34,460 nt of DNA from an uncultured Verrucomicrobiota bacterium (GTDB lineage Bacteria; Verrucomicrobiota; Kiritimatiellia; SS1-B-03-39; UBA6053), in assembly GCA_937127435.1 (NCBI GenBank), contig CAKZLZ010000171.1, forward strand, positions 1-34,460. Direction: 5' to 3'. The position numbers and the translations under genes were made by a program. Under the pieces are notes generated by a model that did no database searches, was not told where the DNA came from, and saw only the letters and a program-made list of their open reading frames with translations. Shown here one piece after another: positions 8,881 through 16,143 of the stretch. Within the stretch, counting starts at the first letter, position 1. The number at the start of each line of letters is the position of its first letter.

Positions 8881-9342
8881 ATGAAGGAAGACTTGCCCAA
8901 AGAAAAAAAATGGAAAGATCTCTACCTTCGGTCTGAGAAGCTTCACCGTTCCAAACAGTTGGGAGATACGTATCCCCTCGCGGATCAGCGACAGAAATTG
9001 AATACCGAACGGCTTAATGTCTTATTTATTTGCTCCATGAATCAATGGCGCAGTCCGACAGCTGAAAAAATATATCGAAAACATCCCCTGGTAAACCCGA
9101 GATCAGCCGGCACCAGTTCGAAAGCAAGAAGACGTGCAAGTTTGGTGGACATTCAATGGTCGGATCTGGTTATTGTGATGGAGCAAAAGCACAAACAAAG
9201 GTTGATTGCAAAATTTCCGGAAGCGATGAGCTACCGCGAAATACATGTTTTAGATATTGAAGACCGTTATCCCTTCATGGATCCTGATCTCATAGCCGAG
9301 CTTCAACCCGCGATTGATCTGATTTTACAATCATGCTTATGA
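8881..9342 (+). CDS. Low-molecular-weight tyrosine-phosphatase-like protein (COG4551 type)
   Basis: The core starts at about residue 45 with LNVLFICSMNQWRSPTAE, a CX5R phosphatase loop (C51, R57) in the form CxxNxxRS typical of COG4551 proteins. The late block DIEDRYPFMDPDLI supplies the conserved aspartate. The core is about 105 aa, the usual length of that family. The first 43 residues are extra, charged and of no recognised domain. Either the protein has an N-terminal extension, or translation begins at the in-frame TTG at 8998. The family is predicted to dephosphorylate proteins, but substrates are not established. Its stop overlaps the ATG of the next gene (ATGA at 9339), implying coupling with that membrane protein. 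Confidence 0.78.
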   Translation: MKEDLPKEKKWKDLYLRSEKLHRSKQLGDTYPLADQRQKLNTERLNVLFICSMNQWRSPTAEKIYRKHPLVNPRSAGTSSKARRRASLVDIQWSDLVIVMEQKHKQRLIAKFPEAMSYREIHVLDIEDRYPFMDPDLIAELQPAIDLILQSCL

Positions 9343-10013
9343 AATCATCAGTAAGGAACCTGGATTGGGATACGCCGGTTAAAAGGGTCCCTTTGGGAAA
9401 TCATTGGCGGATTTTGGTTTGTATCATGGGTTTCTCCGTCATGACGATTACGTTCTGGCACTTGAGTTTCCCACACACGATGTGGTTTTTGAAACTTTGG
9501 TGCGGGTTTTCAACCGGAAGTCTATTGGGCATCATTACCGGTGCTTTTTGGCAATGCCGTGAGCCTGCAAGGATTCGGTTAACTTCAGGAAAGTTTCTTT
9601 TATCCGGCCTGCTCTGTTTTGGAACTTTTACGGGTGTCTCCCTCTGTGTTTTTGCACCGCAAATGCGCTCAGAAGAAAGGGTCAGGCGTGAGATCCGGTC
9701 TGTTTCACCGGAAGCATTAACTTCAATATACCTGGATTCCCATTCGGTGCGATGGGCAATTACGCAAGAGGATTTGCTCCGGCAGTTTTGTGAGATCACT
9801 GAAGATGCGGAACTATTCTTTTCCAGCCATGAGATGTCGGCAGAAGAGCTGGAAATTTCATTTCACTTTCGGGACAAACGTATTCGGAATTTCCATGCGA
9901 GAGTTCCATCCAGACATCCGCAGGATTTAGCCTTGCAAATGCAGAGTGGATTTGCCCTCTCGGAGATTCTGTTACCCGGTGGGTGGACGTGGATTGAATC
10001 GGTAATGGAGTAA
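9339..10013 (+). CDS. Membrane protein of unknown function, three predicted TM segments
   Basis: I do not recognise this protein of about 224 aa. Three hydrophobic segments fill its first half (around residues 24-45, 50-74 and 87-108, counted from 9333), followed by a soluble C-terminal half of about 115 residues with no known motif. The ATG at 9339 overlaps the preceding stop as ATGA and is the preferred start; ATG 9333, two codons earlier, is equally open. Coupling to the phosphatase-like gene suggests a shared function. It ends 93 nt before fabF and is probably the last gene of the run that starts at 4143. Confidence 0.7.
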   Translation: MKSSVRNLDWDTPVKRVPLGNHWRILVCIMGFSVMTITFWHLSFPHTMWFLKLWCGFSTGSLLGIITGAFWQCREPARIRLTSGKFLLSGLLCFGTFTGVSLCVFAPQMRSEERVRREIRSVSPEALTSIYLDSHSVRWAITQEDLLRQFCEITEDAELFFSSHEMSAEELEISFHFRDKRIRNFHARVPSRHPQDLALQMQSGFALSEILLPGGWTWIESVME

Positions 10014-10080
10014 AGGTCGAAATATTGAATAGAAATATTCGAATTACCTGAAAATCGGACCTTCCTTCACTTGCCCCGCT

Positions 10081-10106
10081 TAAAGATTCCTGCTAGCTAA
10101 AGATTC
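10081..10106 (+). repeat. Direct repeat TAAAGATTC directly upstream of fabF
   Basis: TAAAGATTC occurs at 10081-10089 and 10098-10106, 17 bp apart, and the second copy touches the fabF ATG. It lies where a Shine-Dalgarno would be expected and none is seen. It could be an operator or chance in AT-rich sequence. Confidence 0.35.
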
Positions 10107-11342
10107 ATGAGTAAAGTCGTTATAACCGGTATGGGTGTCATTTCCCCTTTGGGATGCACGTTGGATTCTTTCTGGAACGCACTGTTAGCAGGCACTTCGG
10201 GGGTACGGCGTATTCAAAGTTTTGATGCGTCCGCGTATCCTGTGCAAATTGCGGCAGAGGTGACGGCTTTTGACTCCGATAAATATATGCCGGCCAAAGA
10301 TGCCAAAAAAATGGATCCTTTCAGCCAGTTCGGATTTGCGGCCGCCATTGATGCCTGGAATGATTCAGGTCTGGATGTGGATACCATCGATTCAGAACGG
10401 GCCGGAGTGGTGATGGGTTGTGGAACCGGCGGATTACATGTGGCCCAAAAAGCGGGAATGGCCCTTCCCGAAAAAGGACCCAAAGCGTTTTCCCCTTTTA
10501 TGGTTTCCCAGCTGATCCTGAATATCGTTTCCGGACATATTGCGATTAAGTATGGTCTCAACGGACCCAATTATGTTGTCACCACTGCTTGTGCAGGTGG
10601 AAATCATGCTTTGGCGGATGCAATGGACCTCATTAAACGCGGGGAGGCTGATGTGATGTTGGCCGGTGGCTGTGAAGGGTCGATTAATGAAATGGGGGTC
10701 GGAAGTTTTTCCGCGATGCGGGCGTTGTGCCGGAATTACCAGGATGAACCCCAGCGGGCTTCGCGTCCTTTCGATGCGGACCGCTGTGGTTTTGTGATGG
10801 GGGAAGGGGCTGCGGTATTGGTTTTGGAAAGTGAAGAGCACGCCAAAAAACGCGGGGCGCGGATTTATGCTGAAATTGCCGGGGCAGGGCGTACCTGTGA
10901 CGCACATCATATTGTGGCCCCCGATCCCGAAGCCCGTCAGGCCGCCCGCTGCATGAAATTGGCGATGGAAAAAGGCGGGGTGAATCCTGAAGATGTGGAT
11001 TACATCAATGCCCATGGTACCAGCACGGTACTCAATGATGCCGGAGAAACCCGGGCGATCCACCGGGCATTTGGAGACATAGCGGGGGAATTAAGTATCA
11101 GCTCCACGAAATCCATGACCGGTCATTTACTCGCGGGCGCTGCGGCCATTGAAGCGGTAATTTCAATTTTAGCTATCAATCGCGGGGCCATTCCGCCTAC
11201 CATCAATTACGAAAACCCGGACCCGGTTTGTGATTTGGATATCACCCCCAATACGGCGAAAGAAAAAAAAGTGACAGTGGCCCTGAGCAATGCTTTTGGA
11301 TTTGGCGGACACAATTGTTGTGTCCTGTTTAAAAAAGACTAA
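10107..11342 (+). CDS. fabF: 3-oxoacyl-[acyl-carrier-protein] synthase II
   Basis: The 411-aa condensing enzyme elongates acyl-ACP with malonyl-ACP in type II fatty-acid synthesis. The catalytic triad is complete: C162 in TTACAGGNHA, H303 in NAHGTSTVLND and H340 in KSMTGHLLAGAA. The GFGGHN motif near the C-terminus completes the thiolase-fold signature. Length and order are those of FabF/KAS II; a polyketide or pigment ketosynthase is unlikely because no such genes are nearby. No acpP or fabG is adjacent. It heads a closely spaced series (gaps of 10, 2, 64 and 2 bp) with pyrD, the deacetylase-like gene, the glycosyltransferase-like gene and nth. Confidence 0.95.
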   Translation: MSKVVITGMGVISPLGCTLDSFWNALLAGTSGVRRIQSFDASAYPVQIAAEVTAFDSDKYMPAKDAKKMDPFSQFGFAAAIDAWNDSGLDVDTIDSERAGVVMGCGTGGLHVAQKAGMALPEKGPKAFSPFMVSQLILNIVSGHIAIKYGLNGPNYVVTTACAGGNHALADAMDLIKRGEADVMLAGGCEGSINEMGVGSFSAMRALCRNYQDEPQRASRPFDADRCGFVMGEGAAVLVLESEEHAKKRGARIYAEIAGAGRTCDAHHIVAPDPEARQAARCMKLAMEKGGVNPEDVDYINAHGTSTVLNDAGETRAIHRAFGDIAGELSISSTKSMTGHLLAGAAAIEAVISILAINRGAIPPTINYENPDPVCDLDITPNTAKEKKVTVALSNAFGFGGHNCCVLFKKD

Positions 11343-11352
11343 GGGAGTCTTT

Positions 11353-12363
11353 ATGCTTTACCCATTATTTAAATCGATTGCTTTTCGCATGGACCCTGAA
11401 AAGGTTCATGAACGCACACTTAAACTTTTACAAAAAACCTGTCGTTCCGGGAAACCCCACTTTATGGCGGGATCCGTTCCTGAAAAACCGGTGGAATTGA
11501 TGGGGCTCCGCTTTGCAAATCCCGTTGGTTTGGCGGCGGGGATGGATAAAGACGGCACCTGCATTGACGGATTTGCCTCGCTGGGATTTGGTTTTCTCGA
11601 GTTGGGTACCGTGACCCCGCTTCCGCAACCCGGAAACCCCAAGCCGCGTCTCTTCCGACTGCCGGAACATGAAGGGATCATCAATCGAATGGGCTTTAAC
11701 AATGGCGGAGTGAACGCTTTGTTGGATAATCTCAGTCATGCCCGCTACCGGGGAATCGTAGGGATTAATATCGGCAAAAATTTCAATACCCCGATTGAAC
11801 GTGCCGAAGCGGATTACGTATTGGGATTACGTGCGGTTTATAAACGTGCGGACTATGTAACCGTGAATATTTCTTCACCCAATACCAGCAATTTACGTGA
11901 GCTGCAAAAAGGGGATGCCTTCACCGGATTGTTGCGTTCCATTGCGGACACCCGGAAGGCGCTGATCAAAGAAACGGGCGTTGAAACGCCGATTGCGGTG
12001 AAAATTGCACCGGATTTGGATGAAGCCCAATTGGATTTTATTGTGGAAGCGCTGTTAGGATCGGGCATGGATGCGGTGATCGCCACCAATACCACCCTCG
12101 ATCGTACTGCAGTTGCGGGACATCCCCGGGCCGGGGAGGCGGGCGGTTTGAGTGGTGCGCCGGTTCGTCAGCGTTCAACCGAAATTATTAAAGGTTTGTC
12201 CAAGCGGCTTGACGGCAAGATGCCGATTATTGGCGTGGGGGGGATCTTTTCAGCGGATGATGCCCGGGAGAAGTTGGATGCCGGTGCCAGTTTGGTGCAG
12301 GTTTACTCCGGATTAATCTACCGGGGACCGGGCCTGATCTCCGAAATCGTCAACGGATTGTAA
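11353..12363 (+). CDS. pyrD: Dihydroorotate dehydrogenase (quinone), class 2
   Basis: This enzyme oxidises dihydroorotate to orotate with FMN and passes electrons to membrane quinone, the fourth step of UMP synthesis. The ATG at 11353 gives 336 aa and follows AAGGGAGT, a good ribosome site; an upstream in-frame start at 11290 would lie inside fabF. The class 2 pattern is clear: an N-terminal amphipathic region (MLYPLFKSIAFRMDPEKVHE), NPVGLAAGMDKDG (56-68), RMGFNNGG (112-119), and NISSPNT with the catalytic serine at 175, the same position as in E. coli PyrD. It starts 10 bp after fabF and ends 2 bp before the deacetylase-like gene. Confidence 0.95.
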   Translation: MLYPLFKSIAFRMDPEKVHERTLKLLQKTCRSGKPHFMAGSVPEKPVELMGLRFANPVGLAAGMDKDGTCIDGFASLGFGFLELGTVTPLPQPGNPKPRLFRLPEHEGIINRMGFNNGGVNALLDNLSHARYRGIVGINIGKNFNTPIERAEADYVLGLRAVYKRADYVTVNISSPNTSNLRELQKGDAFTGLLRSIADTRKALIKETGVETPIAVKIAPDLDEAQLDFIVEALLGSGMDAVIATNTTLDRTAVAGHPRAGEAGGLSGAPVRQRSTEIIKGLSKRLDGKMPIIGVGGIFSADDAREKLDAGASLVQVYSGLIYRGPGLISEIVNGL

Positions 12364-12365
12364 CC

Positions 12366-13463
12366 ATGAACAATCCCATTCCATTTAAAGAAAGGGATTC
12401 GTTTTGGCATGAGAAAATCCAGTTTTTGCAAGGGAAATGGCCCTCCTTTGTTTTTGGTTTCAGCAGAGGGGCCGCGCTGCCCATCTTCAAGTTTTCCCGT
12501 ACCACCCGACAGGAATTGGAGCCCTACCTCATCTATTTGATGGAAAACGGTTACCGGACTTTGCGTTCGGCTGAAATGGAAGAACTGCTGGAGGGGAAAC
12601 GAAAGCCGGATCCCAAAGAAGTGGTGCTTTGTTTTGACCATGCCTGGGCGAGCTTATGGACAGTGGTGGCTCCCTTATTGGAACGTTATGGGTTTTGTGG
12701 GATTACCTACGCCATTCCCGGAAGAATCCCTGAACTGCCCGCGCTCCGTCCGGTTTGGGGGCAACCCGGGCATGATCCGGATGTGGACCACACTCAAAAT
12801 CCTTTCTGTTCCTGGGGAGAATTGCTGGCTTTGCAAAAGAGTGGGCGGATCGATGTGCAATCGAACAGTTGGTCACACGGCCTGATTTTTTCCCATGAGA
12901 AGTTCCTGCGGCTCATTCAACCGGAAACCTTTCTTCCGCCTTTGAATTGGCCTTTGCTCAATGAGAGCGGTGAGCCATTGAAAACCCTATCCAGCCGTCA
13001 TGTCTTCCATCCCTTGCTGCCGGTTCGGTCCCGCTTAAGTGACGGGCTGCGGCATGATGTGGATCCCATCGTGGTGAAAGCCATCCATGATGATCCGGAT
13101 GCCGCCCCGTTTCTATATCGAAAGTACTTTTTACAGGTGGAAACCGAGGCCGAGCAGCGTCAGGCCATTGCATACGAACTTTTTCAATCCCGTAAAGATT
13201 TGGAGAAACGATTGGAGGGAAAGGTTACCCAAATTTGTTTCCCCTGGGGTGTTTGCGGGAAAATTGCGGCATCCATGTTGGAAGAGAGCGGATACCGGTC
13301 CGCCATCGCGGAAAAGTCGGCCTCCAAGTTTGCCATGGCGCCCGGACAAAACCCCTATAAAATCGGCCGCTTGCCGTATCCTTTTATCCGGGCACTGCCC
13401 GGCCGGTCCCGTAAATTATATTTGAGGATACACCAGGAGCATTCCCGGCGTGCATTCAGTTGA
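12366..13463 (+). CDS. NodB/polysaccharide-deacetylase family protein with altered metal site
   Basis: The 365-aa protein has the NodB-fold layout. Strand 1 ends in VVLCFDHAWASLW (87-99), where normal members have TFDD. A middle block, GRIDVQSNSWSHGLIF (160-175), stands where others have SHTxxH. A late block, ICFPWGVCGKIAASMLEESGY, resembles the usual FPYG region. D91, the position of the catalytic base, is kept, but the next metal ligand Asp is H92 and the first metal His is N167; H171 is kept. The enzyme may therefore use a changed metal site or be catalytically dead. No signal peptide or membrane segment is seen, so it is probably cytoplasmic. It sits 2 bp after pyrD and 64 bp before a membrane glycosyltransferase-like gene, which suggests a glycan-related role. 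Confidence 0.7.
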   Translation: MNNPIPFKERDSFWHEKIQFLQGKWPSFVFGFSRGAALPIFKFSRTTRQELEPYLIYLMENGYRTLRSAEMEELLEGKRKPDPKEVVLCFDHAWASLWTVVAPLLERYGFCGITYAIPGRIPELPALRPVWGQPGHDPDVDHTQNPFCSWGELLALQKSGRIDVQSNSWSHGLIFSHEKFLRLIQPETFLPPLNWPLLNESGEPLKTLSSRHVFHPLLPVRSRLSDGLRHDVDPIVVKAIHDDPDAAPFLYRKYFLQVETEAEQRQAIAYELFQSRKDLEKRLEGKVTQICFPWGVCGKIAASMLEESGYRSAIAEKSASKFAMAPGQNPYKIGRLPYPFIRALPGRSRKLYLRIHQEHSRRAFS

Positions 13464-13504
13464 TTTCTACCCTTGAAGCGTGGGAAGGAACCCTCTATCT
13501 TGTC

Positions 13505-13519
13505 CTCCTATTTTAGGAG
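13505..13519 (+). promoter_or_regulatory. Hairpin covering the ribosome site of the following gene
   Basis: CTCCTA, loop TTT, TAGGAG forms a perfect 6-bp stem whose 3' arm contains the AGGAG Shine-Dalgarno of the gene starting at 13528. Folding would hide the ribosome site. It could be a simple translational brake or a target for an RNA-binding protein. Confidence 0.45.
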
Positions 13520-13527
13520 TACATTTC

Positions 13528-15252
13528 ATGGCTAAACAATTTAATTCCAGTGCACAGAATCTCGTTTATCATTTAGAGGTCGGGGTCGGTCCCGCGATCC
13601 TGAAGGCTTCCCTGTATATATTATTTATGGGTTTGATGGCTTTGCTGTATGTTGCGACCCAGTATCATGGCTTTAACAGTCCCAAAGCGATGGATCAGGC
13701 CCAGTTGGCTCGTAGTTTTTCGGAATCCGGTAGATTGCATACCCGGGTGATCCGCCCCGGCGACATTTATTATTTAGAGCAACATGGCAAATTAACCCAA
13801 CAAGCGGATATGCCGCTTATGGTGGGGCAACCTGATTTGGTGAATGCGCCGGTTTACCCTGTTTTGTTGGGGACGGTATTCAAAGTGTTCGGCACACAAT
13901 TCCCGCAAGCGACGGGGACCCGTTATGTGCCGGAACAATGGGTTATCATTCCTTTGAACCTTTTGTTTTGTTTCTTCAGCGGGCTGTTTGTGTATTTGCT
14001 GGGGCGCCAATTGTTCAGTCCGCGGGTGGCATTTACTTCGGTCACCATCTTTTTATTAACGGGTCAGCTTTGGGCCGGTGCGATCTCGGGCACCGAAATT
14101 TCTTTTGCGTTGCTTTGCTACAGTTTTGCGATCTGGTGTTTGGTTTCAATCCTGAACGCATCGGTAAATGATGATGCCAAAGGCCTCCGTTTGTTTTTGC
14201 CCGCACTCCTGGGTGCAGGTGCATTGCTGTTACTTTTCCTGACCCGATATGGAAGTATGGTGTTGCTTCCCGGCTACATTATGGCCTTGTTCCTGGGGTT
14301 GAAAAAGAAAGCATGGATTCCGGTTGGGATGGTTATACTGGTGGTTTTGATCGGGATGAGTCCTTGGATTCTCCGGAACATATCTGTTTCGGGCAGTCCT
14401 TTCGGGTTGGCACCCCATTATGCCGTTCAAGGGGAGTCCCAGGATTATTTTATGCGCAGCTATGGCGACGTGAATAATGAAAATGCAACTGTGATCCGCG
14501 GATTGATTGTGCGGGTGCTGGGGGCAACGCAAAAGGCGTTTTCGTTTACGGATATGCATTTGGGATCGGGAATTGCGTTATGTCTTTTCGTCGTGACCTA
14601 CTTTTACAGCTTCCAGCGAACCCCGGTGAAGATTCTCCGCTGGCTCATTCTGGTTTCCTATTTATGCCTAATTTTGGCCGCCGGGATTTTCGGACACAAC
14701 CAGTTCGAAGTGGCGCATGTCATGTTCCCGCTCATCATTTTATATGGAACCGCATTCTTTTATCTGTTGTTGGACCGTATGCAAATCACAGTTCAAATTG
14801 TGAGTTTGGGTATTATTTCTTTTTTTGTTTTCCTCCAGGCTTTGCCTCTGTTGGTTACGCTGATGCCGCCCAAACCTTCCAGCTACCCGCCGTATTTGGC
14901 CCGGGAAATTTCTTTGATTACATCTCCATTTGAACCCACTGAATTGGTGAGTTCAGATATGCCCTGGGCGACCGCCTGGTATGGAGGTCAACTCTCGTTG
15001 TATCTCCCGCTGACGGTGGATCAATTTTTTGAAATGAATGACCGTCTGCAACCGGTCAAGGGATTGTATTTAACCATGCTGACCCGTGATTTGCCTTACC
15101 AATCCAATTTGGTGAGAGGGAATTACATTAGTTGGAAACCGATTATGGATCTGAATCCTTTGCCCCGAGGATGGCCTCTCCGGGTTGGCTTTCCCATTAG
15201 TGGAGGCAACTCGGTTATTCTTTCAGATCAGAACCGCTGGCAAAACAAGTAG
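13528..15252 (+). CDS. Polytopic membrane protein, probable ArnT/PMT-type glycosyltransferase
   Basis: The preferred start is the ATG at 13528, preceded by AGGAG at good spacing, giving 574 aa; an earlier in-frame ATG at 13480 has no ribosome site. A first membrane segment (about residues 24-43) is followed by a polar loop with SPKAMDQAQLARSFSESG, positioned like the DE...A..l...G loop of GT-C transferases. About ten more hydrophobic segments reach to residue ~465, and a soluble C-terminal domain of about 110 residues follows. The topology fits lipid-linked sugar transferases such as PMT and ArnT, but the canonical acidic pair is not obvious, so activity is inferred. It follows the deacetylase-like gene and ends 2 bp before nth. 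Confidence 0.62.
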   Translation: MAKQFNSSAQNLVYHLEVGVGPAILKASLYILFMGLMALLYVATQYHGFNSPKAMDQAQLARSFSESGRLHTRVIRPGDIYYLEQHGKLTQQADMPLMVGQPDLVNAPVYPVLLGTVFKVFGTQFPQATGTRYVPEQWVIIPLNLLFCFFSGLFVYLLGRQLFSPRVAFTSVTIFLLTGQLWAGAISGTEISFALLCYSFAIWCLVSILNASVNDDAKGLRLFLPALLGAGALLLLFLTRYGSMVLLPGYIMALFLGLKKKAWIPVGMVILVVLIGMSPWILRNISVSGSPFGLAPHYAVQGESQDYFMRSYGDVNNENATVIRGLIVRVLGATQKAFSFTDMHLGSGIALCLFVVTYFYSFQRTPVKILRWLILVSYLCLILAAGIFGHNQFEVAHVMFPLIILYGTAFFYLLLDRMQITVQIVSLGIISFFVFLQALPLLVTLMPPKPSSYPPYLAREISLITSPFEPTELVSSDMPWATAWYGGQLSLYLPLTVDQFFEMNDRLQPVKGLYLTMLTRDLPYQSNLVRGNYISWKPIMDLNPLPRGWPLRVGFPISGGNSVILSDQNRWQNK

Positions 15253-15254
15253 AA

Positions 15255-15908
15255 ATGAAACGGGTAGAAAGAGCCGCGATTGTGGATGCGCGGTTGCAGG
15301 AATTATATCCTGATCCTCCGATTCCATTGGATCATCAGGATACGTATACGCTCCTGATTGCGGTGCTGCTCTCGGCACAATGCACGGATATCCGGGTGAA
15401 CCAAGTGACGCCCGCCTTGTTTGAATTGGCGTCCACACCGGATAAGATGATGAATGTGCCGGTTGAAAAAATCCGTGAGATCATTCGCCCCTGCGGGCTT
15501 TCCCCGAGAAAATCAAAAGCCATTTCTGAGCTGTCAAAAATCCTCATGGCAAAACATCAAGGGGAGGTTCCAGAAGATTTCGCGCAATTGGAAGCACTAC
15601 CCGGCGTGGGGCATAAAACCGCATCTGTGGTGATGTCCCAGGGTTTTGGCCACCCTGCATTTCCGGTGGATACCCATATTCACCGCTTGGCGCAACGCTG
15701 GGGCTTAAGCAATGGCAAGAATGTGGTTCAGACCGAAAAAGATTTAAAAAAGTTGTTTCCGGAGTCCAGGTGGAATGCCCTGCATCTACAGATTATTTAT
15801 TACGGAAGGGAACACTGCACAGCCCGGGGCTGTGATGGTCGGGTGTGTGGGATCTGTCGGGAATTGTATCCGAACCGGAAATCTCCTGTGATCTGGAACA
15901 AAGCCTGA
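15255..15908 (+). CDS. nth: Endonuclease III (DNA glycosylase/AP lyase)
   Basis: The 217-aa enzyme removes oxidised pyrimidines and nicks abasic sites. The helix-hairpin-helix LEALPGVGHKTA ends at the catalytic lysine K121, and D139 in FPVDTHIHR is the catalytic aspartate; both are one residue off E. coli K120 and D138. The C-terminal Fe-S region, EHCTARGCDGRVCGIC, has cysteines at 188, 193, 198 and 201. Only the first and third match E. coli spacing (187 and 197); the other two are displaced, giving CX4CX4CX2C. A cluster is probably still bound but with other spacing. It starts 2 bp after the membrane transferase gene and is the last gene of the fabF run. Confidence 0.93.
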   Translation: MKRVERAAIVDARLQELYPDPPIPLDHQDTYTLLIAVLLSAQCTDIRVNQVTPALFELASTPDKMMNVPVEKIREIIRPCGLSPRKSKAISELSKILMAKHQGEVPEDFAQLEALPGVGHKTASVVMSQGFGHPAFPVDTHIHRLAQRWGLSNGKNVVQTEKDLKKLFPESRWNALHLQIIYYGREHCTARGCDGRVCGICRELYPNRKSPVIWNKA

Positions 15909-16043
15909 TCCTCGCTTTTTGATTATCCGTTGGCACCGGATGGATAGGAAACGTAATTACGCTTAGCGCATTAAGGTTAATATAAACAGGGCGAAATTTG
16001 TTCACTCTTTTTTTGATTTTTTCTCTTGGTATGAAGTTATCAA

Positions 16044-16059
16044 CAGGTCTATATTGTGT
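16044..16059 (+). promoter_or_regulatory. Possible NrdR box 1 upstream of nrdJ
   Basis: The right ten bases, TATATTGTGT, match the NrdR consensus (aCaCwAtATaTwGtgt) perfectly, while the left half matches poorly. It lies about 85 nt before the nrdJ start. NrdR represses ribonucleotide reductase genes through paired boxes, so position supports the call. Confidence 0.4.
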
Positions 16060-16076
16060 GGCGTGCATCCATATAC

Positions 16077-16092
16077 CTACCACATATTGTGG
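16077..16092 (+). promoter_or_regulatory. Possible NrdR box 2 / palindrome upstream of nrdJ
   Basis: This site matches about 11 of 16 positions of the NrdR consensus and lies within the palindrome TACCACA-TAT-TGTGGTA (16078-16094). It stands 33 bp from box 1, close to three helical turns, the spacing expected for paired NrdR boxes. The palindrome could alternatively be the operator of another repressor. Confidence 0.42.
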
Positions 16093-16143
16093 TATTTACT
16101 GAATTATCACACGTCTCAAATATAACTTCCATCCCCCACGACT

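Noticed and set aside
10434..11063. 209-codon minus-strand frame opposite fabF
   Set aside because: It overlaps conserved fabF coding sequence, including the active-site region, and looks like a shadow frame.
11290..11352. Upstream in-frame start for pyrD
   Set aside because: It lies inside fabF and adds 21 residues not seen in the family; ATG 11353 has a ribosome site and puts the catalytic serine at 175.
16037..16046. DnaA box (TTATCAACAG)
   Set aside because: A single imperfect match with no cluster of boxes and no origin genes nearby.
15909..16143. Cobalamin riboswitch before nrdJ
   Set aside because: No B12-box sequence and no room for the conserved core; only the NrdR-like palindromes stand out.
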